From the NCBI GenBank assembly GCA_964017155.1, contig OZ024867.1, positions 18,694,589 to 18,758,588 on the forward strand: a DNA stretch of 64,000 bases, in the 5' to 3' direction. The notes under the pieces are model-generated. The model did not search any database and was not told the DNA's origin. It saw only the letters and a program-made list of their open reading frames with translations. Below, piece after piece: positions 23,155-34,458 of this stretch. Both the position numbers and the translations under genes were made by a program. Within the stretch, counting starts at the first letter, position 1. Each line of letters opens with the position of its first letter. Source of the stretch: Oasisia sp. SBJ-2009 (lineage: Eukaryota > Annelida > Polychaeta > Sabellida > Siboglinidae).

Positions 23155-23331
23155 CTGTCTGACACACAGGCCCGTGCCACTCGTACTGGGAGGGATGACC
23201 GTCCATACATCGACCACCCCCGATACACTCGCCTGTGAGTGTATCGCAGCCCTTGGTACAGTGGCAAGACAAGATGCACTTTCCCTGACTTGTTGGCGTG
23301 GTGGAGAATATGCAACGGTTTGTTGTATCAA
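23155..23331 (-). CDS. Cys-rich EGF/laminin-EGF-like exon
   Basis: A 177 bp minus-strand exon, phase 1-1. The acceptor is tttttag (23332-23333 on +) and the donor gtaaat ends the exon at 23155. It encodes 59 residues with eight cysteines: NRCIFSTTPTSQGKC, LSCHCTKGCDTLTGEC, IGGGRC and GPVCQTG. The CHC...GCD..TGEC core is that of the multiple-EGF (MEGF-like) and laminin-type EGF modules common in molluscan receptor proteins, often just before a fucolectin-type domain. The next exon in phase (21694) indeed opens such a domain. The product is presumably extracellular or the ectodomain of a receptor. Confidence 0.75.
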
Positions 23332-24290
23332 CTAAAAACAAGACCTTACATACGAAGAGACAGATATGTCTGAACTGTATCAAGCAGATTAGGTAATTAC
23401 GGCTAGTGAAATATTGGAACCCACGGTGTATTCTTAGTGGGTTTTGCAACACGTAAAACTTATAGTTGTTAATAGTATAAGCATTTAAGGGTGATAAGAA
23501 TATAGCAAACAAAATATTTATTCGGGTAAAATGTTTTTAATACGTGTATGTGTGTGTATAATTGGCAGGGATTGACACATGCTTTATATATGTGTTTTTG
23601 TTTAAGTGTTGGAAGATAATGCTCTGCCAAATGTATACAACTATAAATTATTTTCAATCATGGCTGCTAACGCATGAGCATGTTTAGTTTCCTTGCACTT
23701 GAATTAGCTAACATTTACTACATTCTTGGGTTCATATATGATAACTGGCACGGTGCTAAGGTATTGACGACCTAGGTTAAGTGACCTGGACACATCAATT
23801 GTGAACATTGACAGCAAATAGATTCCTCTTCTTCAGCGGACCCTCAAAATCGTGTTATTTGGAACGCACGTATGTTGTTATGTATATATGCAAGCTGGGT
23901 CACTTGATGACATGTTGATGACATATTGTCAGCGCGATCCATCCTTTGTCTAGCTTTCACTCTTCTGATCAATCAAACTTCACAGTGGAAGCTATTGTCG
24001 TTGATGGCGTTTCCAGTCGTCCGTGTACTACATTTGTGCAATACGTTCCACCACAAAGAACCGGTTGAGACATTTCGCGTTTCGATAACCGATGAATTGC
24101 TTTAGGATGAACTGGTAAGATTTTTGAGGAAAAGGAGAGCTTCTGCCACTGGACAATTAACAAAGATACCTTGGGTCGCTCACATGTCTCCTGTGATAAT
24201 AAATCCCACCAAATCATTGCGTCCGGATGATAACTGCTTGTTAGCACAACGATGCAACGTGTTAGGAGACACAGCACATTGTACACTTAC
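23332..24290. other. Intron-like stretch, no gene seen
   Basis: Lies between two minus-strand exons. Open frames of 60-105 codons occur on both strands but none has recognisable domains together with splice signals. Confidence 0.55.
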
Positions 24291-24400
24291 CTTCGCAATT
24301 GAGTCCAATGTAATTTCCCCGGCATGCGCAATAGCACGACATTTAACGTGGCACGCACCGCCATTTAGGCAGGGCTTATCATCACACGCACTGGATAAAT
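24291..24400 (-). pseudogene. EGF-like exon with a one-base frameshift
   Basis: Minus-strand acceptor cgttgcag (24401-24402 on +) and donor gtaagt below 24291. It begins DLSSACDDKPCLNGGAC, a normal EGF start. The remaining cysteines (CACRGNYIGLNCEG) appear only in another frame. The exon is 110 bp, while all other EGF exons of the window are multiples of three. One base is therefore missing, somewhere near 24340-24355 after CHVK. This could be a real null allele, a decayed gene or an assembly error. It lies upstream of, and in phase with, the Cys-rich exon at 23155-23331. Confidence 0.7.
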
Positions 24401-24710
24401 CTGCAACGACTATATTTACAGCTCCTCTGTATTCTATCTACAAGATTATCTATTTACTCCACCTGTAATATCGTAAGACTGGGGTGAACCTGCATGTTTG
24501 TATGGGTATGATAAGAAACAGGATACGTGATAACCGACGGACAGACTTGGTGACGTCTGATAATATGTATAATTTGATCTCGACAATTATTTTGTTGTAA
24601 AACTACAAATATATAAATGTATGTATGTATGTGTGTATGTATGTATGTATGTATGTATGTATGAATGTATGTATGTATGTATGTATATATCCATATATAT
24701 ATATATATAT

Positions 24711-24749
<39 letters not shown>

Positions 24750-24942
24750 GAACCACTGATTGAATATATATATGAGTATAATTATGTAGGAAATTTAAGA
24801 AAGCATACATGAGCATGGATGAATCCAAACAAGATTTCACTTAACTTTGGCTACTTTTAAGAATGCAATCAAGGATCTTATAGCTTTGTGAAGCTATGTA
24901 ATCCTTGATGCATTTAAACACTATGGTAACGGTTCGTCAATC
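24401..24942. repeat. Microsatellites (TATG)n/(TA)n and a hairpin
   Basis: (TATG)n runs at about 24617-24688, followed by (TA)n to about 24743. At 24862-24915 aatgcaatcaaggat is mirrored around atagctttgtgaagctat, forming an imperfect stem. No gene was seen. Confidence 0.8.
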
Positions 24943-25882
24943 CTAATAATAATAATAATAATAACTTTATTGTCCAATTCATAGAATAGAAATACATTTT
25001 GCACTTTGGAGGTTGCATAATAACACAATATTTAAATCACGTAGTAAACGCATGTATACAGTAAAATGAAGCATGTAAATATGTAAACGTCAGCTAAAAA
25101 TATAAATATGATATATATTGGAATAAATAAATATACTAAAACAATATGACAGTATTATAATACAATAAATTAATTAATTAATTAATATGATAAAACAACA
25201 TTGCAATGGCAGCGGTAGAGAATGTGATAGTTTAAGGACTATTTTTGTGTGGCTGATTCAGAGACTTGATGGACGATGGAATGAAGGATTTAAGGGCTCG
25301 CTGGTTTTTTACTGTTGGCATTCTGTACCTCCTTCCAGAGGGGAGAAGTTCGTAACAGTCGTGTAAGAAATGGGTGGGGTCAGTTAAGATTTTGGTTGCC
25401 ATTTGCAGTGTTCTTGACTTATACAATTGCTCCAGACTGGTATCGGGTGTACAGCACATCGCGATTTTGCAAGAAATGGTGTATATTCTGTTTAGTTTTT
25501 CTCGGTTTTTGACTCGGAGATATCCCCACCAGCAAACAAGACCGAACGTCATAACACTTTTTACAAATGAATCGTGGAACACAAATAAAATATTTATGTC
25601 TATGTGCAAGGCATTGGGTTTTCTCAGGAAGTACAATCTTTGTTGGCCTTTCTTATATAGATTCAGTGTATTATCATCCCACCTTAGTTTGTCATCCATT
25701 GTTGTATCCAGATATTTATAGGAATGCACAATTTCTATGTTTTGCCCATTGATGTTGACAGTGATGGGGTGATGTACACCTGATCGAAAGTCTATTACAA
25801 GTTCCTTGGTTTTAACAACATTTAACTCAAGGCAGTTGGCCACACACCATGACACAAAGTGATCTATAATCGTCTTGCGTTG
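24943..25882 (-). pseudogene. 5'-truncated LINE, L2/Rex1-like, with (ATT)n tail
   Basis: The minus-strand frame 25855-25232 encodes the RT thumb and C-terminal part: LELNVVKTKELVIDFRSG, YKYLDTTMDDKLRWD, QQRLYFLRKPNALHI and LLPSGRRYR. About 290 bp of 3' sequence follows and ends in a (TTA)n tail at 24943-24963 with an AATAAA-like signal. The endonuclease and catalytic RT core are missing, as usual for 5' truncation. It is the same group as the element at 60.7-63.9 kb, but diverged. Confidence 0.8.
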
Positions 25883-26289
25883 TTAGTATCACACGTATGT
25901 ATTGTACGTGTGCAATTGAGCTATTTATACTAGCTTCTAGATTCATTGTTTTCTTGGATGTCTACTTCCCCTATGACTATGTACAGATCCCATAAGGCAG
26001 CGTGCTAATTATGTCCACATTCAATTATATAAACGCTAACCAAGACTTCTAACATATTAGTACACATTCTCTCAAGAAACGAAGGAATATTGCTAAATTC
26101 TCAAAGCGGCATAATTGATTATCAAGAGCAACGCCAACACATAACACCGAAGAACAATAGAAATAGTAACAAGACGCTTTTGTCAATTTTAACTCACCTT
26201 CAAACTAATAATAACAATGCGCGTTGAGGCGCTGATGTACATGGATTGTATACGTTGTGATATTTAGAAAACTCACTAATCAGGCGATT
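25883..26289. other. No gene seen; small hairpin at 25889-25913
   Basis: cacacgta and tacgtgtg flank a 7-base loop. Otherwise unremarkable A/T-rich sequence. Confidence 0.55.
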
Positions 26290-28170
26290 TCTAATCAACT
26301 CATGCTAATCAGGCGATTTCAACATCCACTGGGACGTGCCATCTGACAACAATGTGGAACGTTTCGCTGATCTGCTTGAGTCACTCAATATCATTGAACA
26401 TGGTCACACTCCAACCCACGTCGACGATCACGTACCGAAAGTAAAAAGCCAACGACAAACTTGCGTTTTGTAGTGACATTGCCTCGTCTTGGCCGAACGC
26501 AATCTCATCTAGCAAACAAACAACAGCTGAACTTGCAAATCACTACAATGTGGCTTTAACAAGACTTATTAAAAAGCATGCACCACTTCAGGCAGCACCG
26601 ATCGTTCACTGGTCCCTTGTTAAAATAAGAGGTTTATCAAAGCCAAACAAATCAGACGACAGTGTGAACGGAAGTGGCGTCACACATCACTTCAAGTACA
26701 TCGTGATATTTACAATACACAGTGGGCAGAGGTAAAGAGGACGATCACAAAACCGAAGTCTGATTACTACACTTCTGAGATAGAACAGTGCGGGTGTGAC
26801 ATTCGGCGACTGTATCGTCTATTAAACGGTCTGCTGCAACAAAGCTAGTCCCAGTGTCTATCAGCCAACAACATCAACGAACTAGCATCAACATTCTCAA
26901 CTTTCTTCTTAGCGAAAATTAAATCGACTCGTGTGGCATTTCATTTCAGTTCTACATTCGCCTCGTTCTTTACCACAGACAACCATCCAGCACCGTGCGT
27001 ATCACGACTTGAATTAGTTCCAACTGCGACGACATCAGACATCCACAGTTTGTTCATCAAATCACCTACAACATCCTGCGTGCTTGATCGCTTACTTACA
27101 GGGCAGTTGAAATACGTTACTGATAATTTGGTACCATTTATAATACAATTCATCAACTCTTCCATAGCATCTGGTGTTGTTCCATGTTGCCTGAAACACG
27201 CCATTGTCACTTGTGTTCTGCGACTGCGACATAACGCCAAGTCCTACTGACAGAAACATTGGCGTTATATTTGACACCGAAATGTCAATGGTCGGCCACG
27301 TAAAACATGTCTGCTGCACATCATACTACCGTACACAGTATACTGCGTCGATTAGTTCATGTCTCACCCAGAAAGCTGCTGCCCGCCGTGTATATTATCT
27401 TGTCATATCGATAATTAACTACGCGAACTGTTTCACTGTATGATCTCACAGACTGCCTAATATCTAAGCTACAAAGAGTGCAACACGCTGCCTCTAGATT
27501 AGTGGTCCGCTGCCATAGATAGGAACATATCACACCAGTTCTCGTGAAGCAGCACCTTCAGTACTCAATCCTGCTACTGGTGTCTCTTGCACAACGTGGA
27601 CTGGCGCCACCTTACATCACCGACCTACTCGAACAAAAAGGTACTACGGTGTTACGCTCAACCACGAACAATAACTTGTAAATGCCGCCAACTCGCAACC
27701 GATAAGGTAGCATAATTTTCTCAGTACTTGTGTCCACGACTGTGGAATTCTTTTCCAACTGAGATGAAGAAAACCTGTTGCTTCGTGACTCTTAAACCTA
27801 TTAAAACACACCTAGCCTAGACAGTCCTAGCTATTCCGGGCGGTGTATGTCAGTTTATTATTTGGTATTTATTTATTTACCTATTTATTTCGTGTACATG
27901 CTTTTTACTAATTTTACATATTAATGTCTCTCATTATTTTATTACCAATATACTATTTATTTTAAGAACTGTCTTTAATTAACTTATTTATTTTATCATT
28001 TATTACTATTACTATTTATATAAATTATATTTTATGTATTTTATTTACCTTAAATAATGTAATATTATAATTCCACGTTACATGTGTAAATATTCATGTA
28101 CAGCGCCTCCGAATGGATATTATCTAGATGTATGGCGCTTTATAAATGTCGATTTTGAATTTGAATGTCA
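26290..28170 (+). pseudogene. Heavily decayed non-LTR retrotransposon with internal deletion
   Basis: Pieces of a LINE ORF2 can be read in changing frames on +. There is an endonuclease end (GDFNIHWDVPSDNN-like near 26310), a linker (KKHAPLQ, then QERRxCERKWR-like near 26640), and the RT start (SPTTSCVLDRLL and SSIASGVVPCCLKHAIVT near 27060-27220). Then comes a jump to a late block (DRNIGVIFDTEMSMVGHVKH near 27255) and a C-terminal end near 27760. The core palm with the FADD motif is missing, so an internal deletion near 27225 is inferred. The 3' end near 28160 has cagcgcctccgaatgg and ggcgctttataaatgtcgat, a tail common to several LINE and SINE families. Confidence 0.7.
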
Positions 28171-28518
28171 ATTAACATTGTCAATGACAATGACAATGTC
28201 AATGACATGCAAACTACAAAGTGTGTTGTATTTTAAATTTAAGATTCTGAAATTTAACCCACGCAAAACTAACACCTTAACGCGGACTTCCTTCGTTTAA
28301 TTTAAACGTTACCTGCAAGACATCCGATCAGCCGAGAAGAAACAATGACACATAGGTATCGCATAGATAAACACATTTTTCACGCGTTAACTTTATGCCA
28401 GTTAGAAAAAAACGTTCAGTAACAACGGTTTCCGATCGCGAGCGCCTTCCAAGCAACGTGCTGTAGCCTGTAGAAGGTCACGACCGGAAATTAATCGTTC
28501 TTTGGAGTTTGCGAAAGT

Positions 28519-29095
28519 GTATACTGGCCAGGCGGCGAGTCGAACACATGAATCAAATCATGCCGATGTTTTCAATATATGAAGAAATATTTGCAAAGTA
28601 TATCGATATTAAAAATCTAAGACTTATTTTATTCCCCTTGAGCAAACGAATGGTTAAAACTGTATATTTTGGCGAAATACTTACAAAATATACACCGCGA
28701 GACGAACACTTCTCGCGAACAAATTTCCGTGCCACGACTCCGCGAGTCGAAATAGTGCCGCGGTGGAGGTAAAAATTACAAGATTTAAAAATATATACAT
28801 CCGGGAGTGAATTCCAGATGGCAAGTGGACAAAGCGACATGTGGCATACTGAGAGTCCAGCTCATATTTATTTGTCTATGTATATTATTATGCCCTTCTG
28901 ATATATTTTTATATGTTTTAAACAAGGCACCCCCAAGAGGGACCATTACGTAACGGGGGTCAACGAGTATTTCGAGTTATATTAATTATCAATTATAACA
29001 ACACATCATTTTACATCTTTGTCAATCAGATTGCTTGTCTAGATGCCAAATGCATTGCTTTGCGCATTTTGTGTTACAACTAATTCCAAAAACTG
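28519..29095 (+). mobile_element. Non-autonomous element, GAGTCGAACAC family, copy 1
   Basis: Starts tatactggccaggcggcgagtcgaacac. The sequence to about 29095 recurs in reverse complement at 30735-31331: gaacaaatttccgtgcc, gggaccattacg, tttgtcaatcagattg and others in mirrored order. It contains a segment at 28810-28862 (ccagatggcaagtggacaa, gagagtccagct) that matches the 3' end of the CR1 element at 48.0 kb. The far end present in copy 2 is missing here. No protein is encoded. Confidence 0.65.
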
Positions 29096-29249
29096 CAGAC
29101 ATTGTTAATATCTTAATCACTTAATTTATCAAAAACGAATTACATAATATTTGATAATCGCAGATTGACTATATATATTTGTGTTAAAATAAATATAGAA
29201 AATGTACTACAGTAAATTCCACAAATGTGTATGTTATAGAGATTCCTCT

Positions 29250-29900
29250 GTAATTAAACTGGAAAAATCACATTTTATCAGTAAGATCTAAATTGGTAAA
29301 GAGTATGCTATTATATATAGGGCCTGTTTCTTGATTAACTAATATAGTATGCATATGTTGTATTCTCTTTATATGCCTTATATTATGTATTTTGCTGAGG
29401 TATGGGTTAACACATATGCTACAAATGTTCACTTTTTAGTTTTATTACAAAAAAGGATACAATATTACTTTGTCGTGCTAACATACTTGATCTTACAAGT
29501 TTACTTTTTCACAATAATTATAAAGTACCTGATTTATTCAAGCTAAACGCTGCTAAAATCATGTATGCCATATGTTTCTAATGAATGTACAACAGCTGTT
29601 CAGAATACACGAATTACTGTATTCATCCAAGCATAAATTTAGAGGGTGGTCCAATGTGTAATTCCTTGACAGGAATGCACATTGGACCTCCCTCGGTTGT
29701 TTACTGGTAAGTTGTAGGAATGTTCAACTTTCAATTAATATAAAAGCCAATATTATAGCGTTTTTATTTAATACTACATGCGAATATTACCAGAGAAAAG
29801 GTCCACTGAAATTCACCTGGTGGAAAATATTCAATTTGTTACGATAATGACACGTTCTCAGAGGACATTGCCGTTTACTTTTGGGCAGAGTGAAATATGA
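29250..29900 (+). pseudogene. Decayed LINE, RT C-terminal region
   Basis: The + frame at 29349-29546 reads MHMLYSLYMPYIMYFAEVWV and LVLLQKR, a conserved late block of many LINE reverse transcriptases (LPYISYCAEVWGNT..LQKRAIR). Frame breaks follow. It is the same family as the fragment at 1135-1640. A separate hairpin (ggtccaatgtg/cacattggacc) spans 29646-29686. Confidence 0.6.
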
Positions 29901-30499
29901 GCTGTTATTGGGACATGGATTAATGAATTACATTTATTTCAACAAAAACACATTTCACATCATACAGTCGATGCATTTGTTGAATAAAAGGATACAAGAA
30001 GTGCAGTACATATAATATTTGCCTATATAATTGTTTTAAGTTCATAACACATATGGAAAGTAAATACAATAAGGAAAGGTACAACACCACAGTTATATGT
30101 ATAACCATATACTATTAATTTGATGGAAAGTAAATACTGGAACATTTAGTAATGATGCAAAGAAAATACTGGAACATTTAGTAATGACTGACCTTAGTTG
30201 TACAATACAAACTCTGAGCGTTTATTTAGGATGTCTTATTTATTTACAAAAAGTTTCAGAATGTCATAGTGTCAACCAAGAAATGGTCAACATATTTTAA
30301 TGTTATAACACCAGTTTTGACACCACTGTTTAGGTACTTTTATTATCTACAACATGCATACTACATGCAATTGCGAGAATTGAACAATAAAGGCGCTAGA
30401 GCTAAGATACTTGCGCAAGCAATAGTTTTACACATTTAGGTCAAATATTTGAGGAGCCACATGCTTCACGTTAAAATCGGCTGAGTGCTAATGGGTTAA

Positions 30500-32105
30500 A
30501 TTAAGTGCCCCTATGCTATGGTAGATGTTTATAATGTGAATCGCATAGACGTAGTCGTCAATTACGTACAAAATAACTCGAACGATGGCGCGAAAGTCGG
30601 CCATCGTATTTGTTCCAGTAGGTGACACAACTGTTCGTGCCAACGGCCTTCACCTAAATCTGTCTTCGACAGTTCGTCTAGTATGGTTAAGGACCCGCGA
30701 GTCGAACACGCCCGCGAGTCGAACACTTAAGCGATATCGCTTATAATTACCGCCAGATGTAACATACAATGCGCAAAACATGTACAATTGGAATCTATAC
30801 AAACAATCTGATTGACAAAGATGAAAGATGATGATTGTGAACATACATTTTCAAAATAAACAACTTATATTACACGAAGTACCCATCGGCCCCCGTTGCG
30901 TAATGGTCCCTGTGGGGAGTGTGGCGTATTTAAAAACAACATCTACAAATAACTCAATACGGCGGAATATACATAATAATATGAGTTGGATTCTCAATAT
31001 GTGCTGAAGGCTTCCTTGTTGACTTGTCATCTGGAGTTCAATCTCGGATGCCGAATGTGGTTAAATTTGAGTAAATCTTGTAATTATTACCACCACCACG
31101 TTACCATTTCGACTCGCGGCACGGAAATTTGTTCGCGCGACTTCGTCTCTCGGTGTATATTTTGTAAATATTTCGCCAAAATACAACGTTTTTACAATTC
31201 ATTTGCACAAGTGGAATAAAATAAGTATTCTAGATTTTGAATATCGGTCTACTTTGCAAATATTTATTCAGATATTTGTAAAAATCTGTAAGTTTTGATT
31301 AGGGTGTTCGACTCGCGGGCCGGCCAGTATAAACGCCGAGAACTGATGTGTTGAGAAACATTAGTACGTTACAACATTACTTGAAATAACTCTACACGGA
31401 CATTTTAATTAGACACACCTGTTAATTGGGCAGTGTAAGTTATTCAAAGAAATGGTTTCAGGATCAATGTTTATAATTATTATATGTTATTGTTATATCA
31501 CTTATCAGTATGTCAAACTCAGACTCAGTCAGATAGGCTTCCGAGACGAGTCCGATAAGTTTAGACGGTGTTTGATTGAGTAGCCAGCCTAAAGCTAGGC
31601 TAGCGCCTAAGGCGTGCTTATATTAAGTGCGCCTATGCTAAACCTAAGGTAGATTTTGATATGTGAATCGCTTAGACATACATAAAGTCGCTGGCCGTAT
31701 TCAGTGAAGTCGCCAATTAAGTACAAAATAACCCGAAAGATGGTGCGAAAGTCGTCTATCGTAATTATTGTCCAGTAGGTGACACCACTGTTTGCGTCAA
31801 CGGCCTTCACCTAAATCTTTCTTATAGAAAACGCCGAGAATTGTTGTGTTGAGAAAAATTAAGTACGTTACAAAATTACTTTAACTAAGTCTACACGGAT
31901 ATGTTAATTGGATACACCTGTTAGTTGAGCAGTGTAAGTTATTCAAACTAATGGTTTCAGGATCAATGACAATGTCAATGTTATGTTATCTCAGATAGGA
32001 TTCCAAAAGTCTGACGATGTTCAGTTTGATTGAACAGCCAGCCAGCCAGCCTAGGCCTAGACGGCTAGAGCCTAGGCTAAGCCTAAGGCTGAGGCTAAGC
32101 CCAAG
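30500..32105. repeat. Direct tandem duplication, one copy interrupted
   Basis: Copy B (31622-32105) is continuous. Copy A has the same sequence in two parts, about 30500-30662 and 31331-31610, separated by an inserted element. Shared landmarks are gtgcgaaagtcg-like, ccagtaggtgacac, caacggccttcacctaaatct, aacgccgagaa and ggtttcaggatcaatg. Both copies end in CTAGGC-rich sequence. No gene was seen. Confidence 0.8.
30681..31331 (-). mobile_element. GAGTCGAACAC family element, copy 2, inserted in a tandem repeat
   Basis: CCCGCGAGTCGAACAC at 30694-30709 (repeated at 30711-30726) is matched by its reverse complement GTGTTCGACTCGCGGG at 31304-31319. The right end reads ggccggccagta. Comparison with the uninterrupted copy B shows about 650 bp of extra DNA here, with a short unmatched filler at the left junction. 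The interior is the reverse complement of 28519-29095, including the CR1-like tail. No open frame resembles a transposase, so the element depends on an enzyme encoded elsewhere. Confidence 0.72.
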
Positions 32106-32334
32106 GAACAGGGAAGTAAAAGTTTAGTAAAGACCCTGTCATACTGTCATACAGTCATACACCTATGCGGTTCCGAACGTTTCTAGAATAACATTGTTGA
32201 CATTCGTTTTGTTTTCTAGCTGGGCACCGCCTGGGTTCTAACTGGGTTCGTAATGACTAATGTTCCAGGAATATTCTAGCATTTCTTAAGAACATTCGGT
32301 ATGGTCGAAAATTATTCGGTAATCTTCCAGTTAA

Positions 32335-32959
32335 CAGGCCTGAATTATTAGGGCCTTTTTAAAACGCGTTTGCCACCTTTTCTCAATGTGTATGTGTTCG
32401 GAATGTCATGGTACATCACTTTCGGTACACCTAAGTCAGATATTGTTTTTTAATTGTGTTTTAGAACAATTTAATGCTGTCGAGTCGACGTAAATACGCC
32501 GATGTCACTCACAGGGTGCGAGCGGTTAGCACATCTCAGACGCATCAGGACCGCAAAGACGATGTCTTGCAATGTATGACTATGTTCCAAACTGTAAGGC
32601 TGCTATGCCATCATCATTAATTTGTATTGTGTATAATGCAGATTTACTTGTTTTCAGCTTAAATTGAAAACGTATTGCAAATTCGTTTTTATTTCGACTT
32701 GGCGATGCACACTCAATAAATCGCCTTTGGCTTTGCGGTCATGATGCGTCTGTGATGCGCTAACTGCTCGCACCCTGTGTCAGGCTGTGACATAGGCTTA
32801 TTTACGTCGACTCGACGGCATTAAATTGATATAAAACACAATTACAAAAAATAATATCCGACTTCTTTGTATCGGACGTGACGTAGAATGACATTCCGAA
32901 CATATACATATAAAAATGTGGTAAAAACGTATCAAACAATCCCTAATAATTCAGGCCTG
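32335..32959. mobile_element. Fold-back element, 625 bp with ~240 bp arms
   Basis: The left arm (32335-32575) starts caggcctgaattattaggg. The right arm (32700-32959) is its reverse complement, with shared blocks tgttcggaatgtca, ctgtcgagtcgacgtaaata and gcatcaggaccgcaaag. The arms are about 80-85 percent similar by eye. The ~125 bp between them is A/T-rich and encodes nothing. This is the layout of a MITE/fold-back DNA element. A diverged relative lies at 5976-6440. Confidence 0.75.
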
Positions 32960-34044
32960 GTAGATGAGAGATTACCTGAGGCTGAGCTGTATTCGAGGAA
33001 GAAGCGGTCTATTCGGAAAGGGTTATGAAAGCATTCTAAACATACTGGAAGCATTCGAGGAGAAGGTGGGTTTAGTATTGCAAGGATCTTGGTCGGCCTT
33101 GTCATGGTTGCCACTGGTCAGGGAAAAGTCAGGCAAATTCAAGGTAACGTAAAGTCAAGGAATGTTGTGCTGGGTCAGGGAAATTTGAGATTTTGAGAAA
33201 AATCAGGTAAATACTGGAAAATCCCTTGAAATTCAGGGAAATCTTACTTTCTCATGTTATACGTGTAATGCCGCGATGCCGTGAACTCGAATTCATTACG
33301 CGTAACGATCACATGAAAGAATGTTGATACCACAAACACATGCAGTTAAAAATGTGGATACCATACGTTCTTCAGTTGGCTGAGTGGGCATCGAACACTG
33401 ATTACATTGTGTAAGTTAATTGCTAGTTATATGTACATCGCGCAAACATTTCCATGATTATTCAGCCAGCATGGTCAGGGAAAATGAAACTTTGACTCAG
33501 GGAGAAGTCAGGTAATTTTGAAAGCTTCCACGAGTGGCACTTGCTTGAGGCGCTTCTTAGCCACCTCCGGGATCGCCTGCCCCAACACGCCACGCTCCTG
33601 CTGTTGATGCTCCTGCTCTGCCTCCTGCTCCTGCTCTTGCTGCTCCTCCATCTCCGGCTTGAACATTCCCTGCGTTCACTTCTTGGCTGCTGCATTCCTT
33701 CTTGGCATGTTGCCTTTTCAAATGTTGAGAGTCGTTTGAAATTCTCCCGCTATTCTTACTATTTATGCAGACGTCAGTGTAGACTCCGAACTATTCGAGA
33801 AGCATCTGGAAAGCGAACGGGGAGGAAACTATTCGGAAAGTGTTCGGAGAGTGTTAGAGAAGAATGCGGTGTGATATTAAACCAAACGAGCTGTTCGAGC
33901 TGCATTCGGAAATGATTCCAAGAGGATGCTAGATGAATGTGGAAAGCATTAGCCCAAAATATCTCCCTCGTCATTCGGGATATTCTTAACCAAAATAAAA
34001 TTGTATTCACGAAATATTCGGAAACCCATACTTTTCAATGTGAC
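32960..34044. other. Low-complexity region with GTCAGGGAAA and ATTCGGAA motifs
   Basis: Degenerate repeats of ggtcagggaaa/gtcaggtaa occur at 33115-33260 and 33470-33515. Variants of attcggaaag/cattcgagaag recur at 32990-33060 and 33785-34025. At 33666-33508 (-) a 52-codon frame reads MFKPEMEEQQEQEQEAEQEH and ends VAKKRLKQVPLVEAFKIT. It is Gln/Glu-rich and may be the end of an exon of unknown gene or a chance product of the repeat. I do not recognise it. Confidence 0.4.
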
Positions 34045-34113
34045 AGGGCTTTAATGCGCTTTGAGCGGTATTCTGTACTGAGGACTGGATCCTGCGCTAT
34101 ATAAGAATTTACT
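34045..34113 (+). mobile_element. SINE tail fragment
   Basis: tgcgctttgagcgg, ggactggatcctgcgc and tatataagaat match the 3' end of the SINE at 16611-16925. The head and body are missing. Confidence 0.6.
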
Positions 34114-34458
34114 TTTATAAGACGCCAGAATAATTAACGAATTGAAATATGTTGTGGGCATGAATGATGAAGTGAACGCCAAGAATTAGAAAAGCCAAAA
34201 CTAAACTTAGCACATAGACATGTCATAGCATATACATAGACACAGTCATTGAGCCTAGACGATAGTCTTTTGAGGCCGTGATAGTTTTTTTGCAGTTTAC
34301 TAGCACCTCGAAAAAAAATGAAAACAGCCACTTACATTTATAATCACCAAATTCCAAATCATACATTTATGCCTTTTGTATTGGGTTGTGATGTGATCGA
34401 AAAATTAAAATGACTGTCTTTTCAACACAAATGTACACAAGATACAGTTTTTGTGGGT

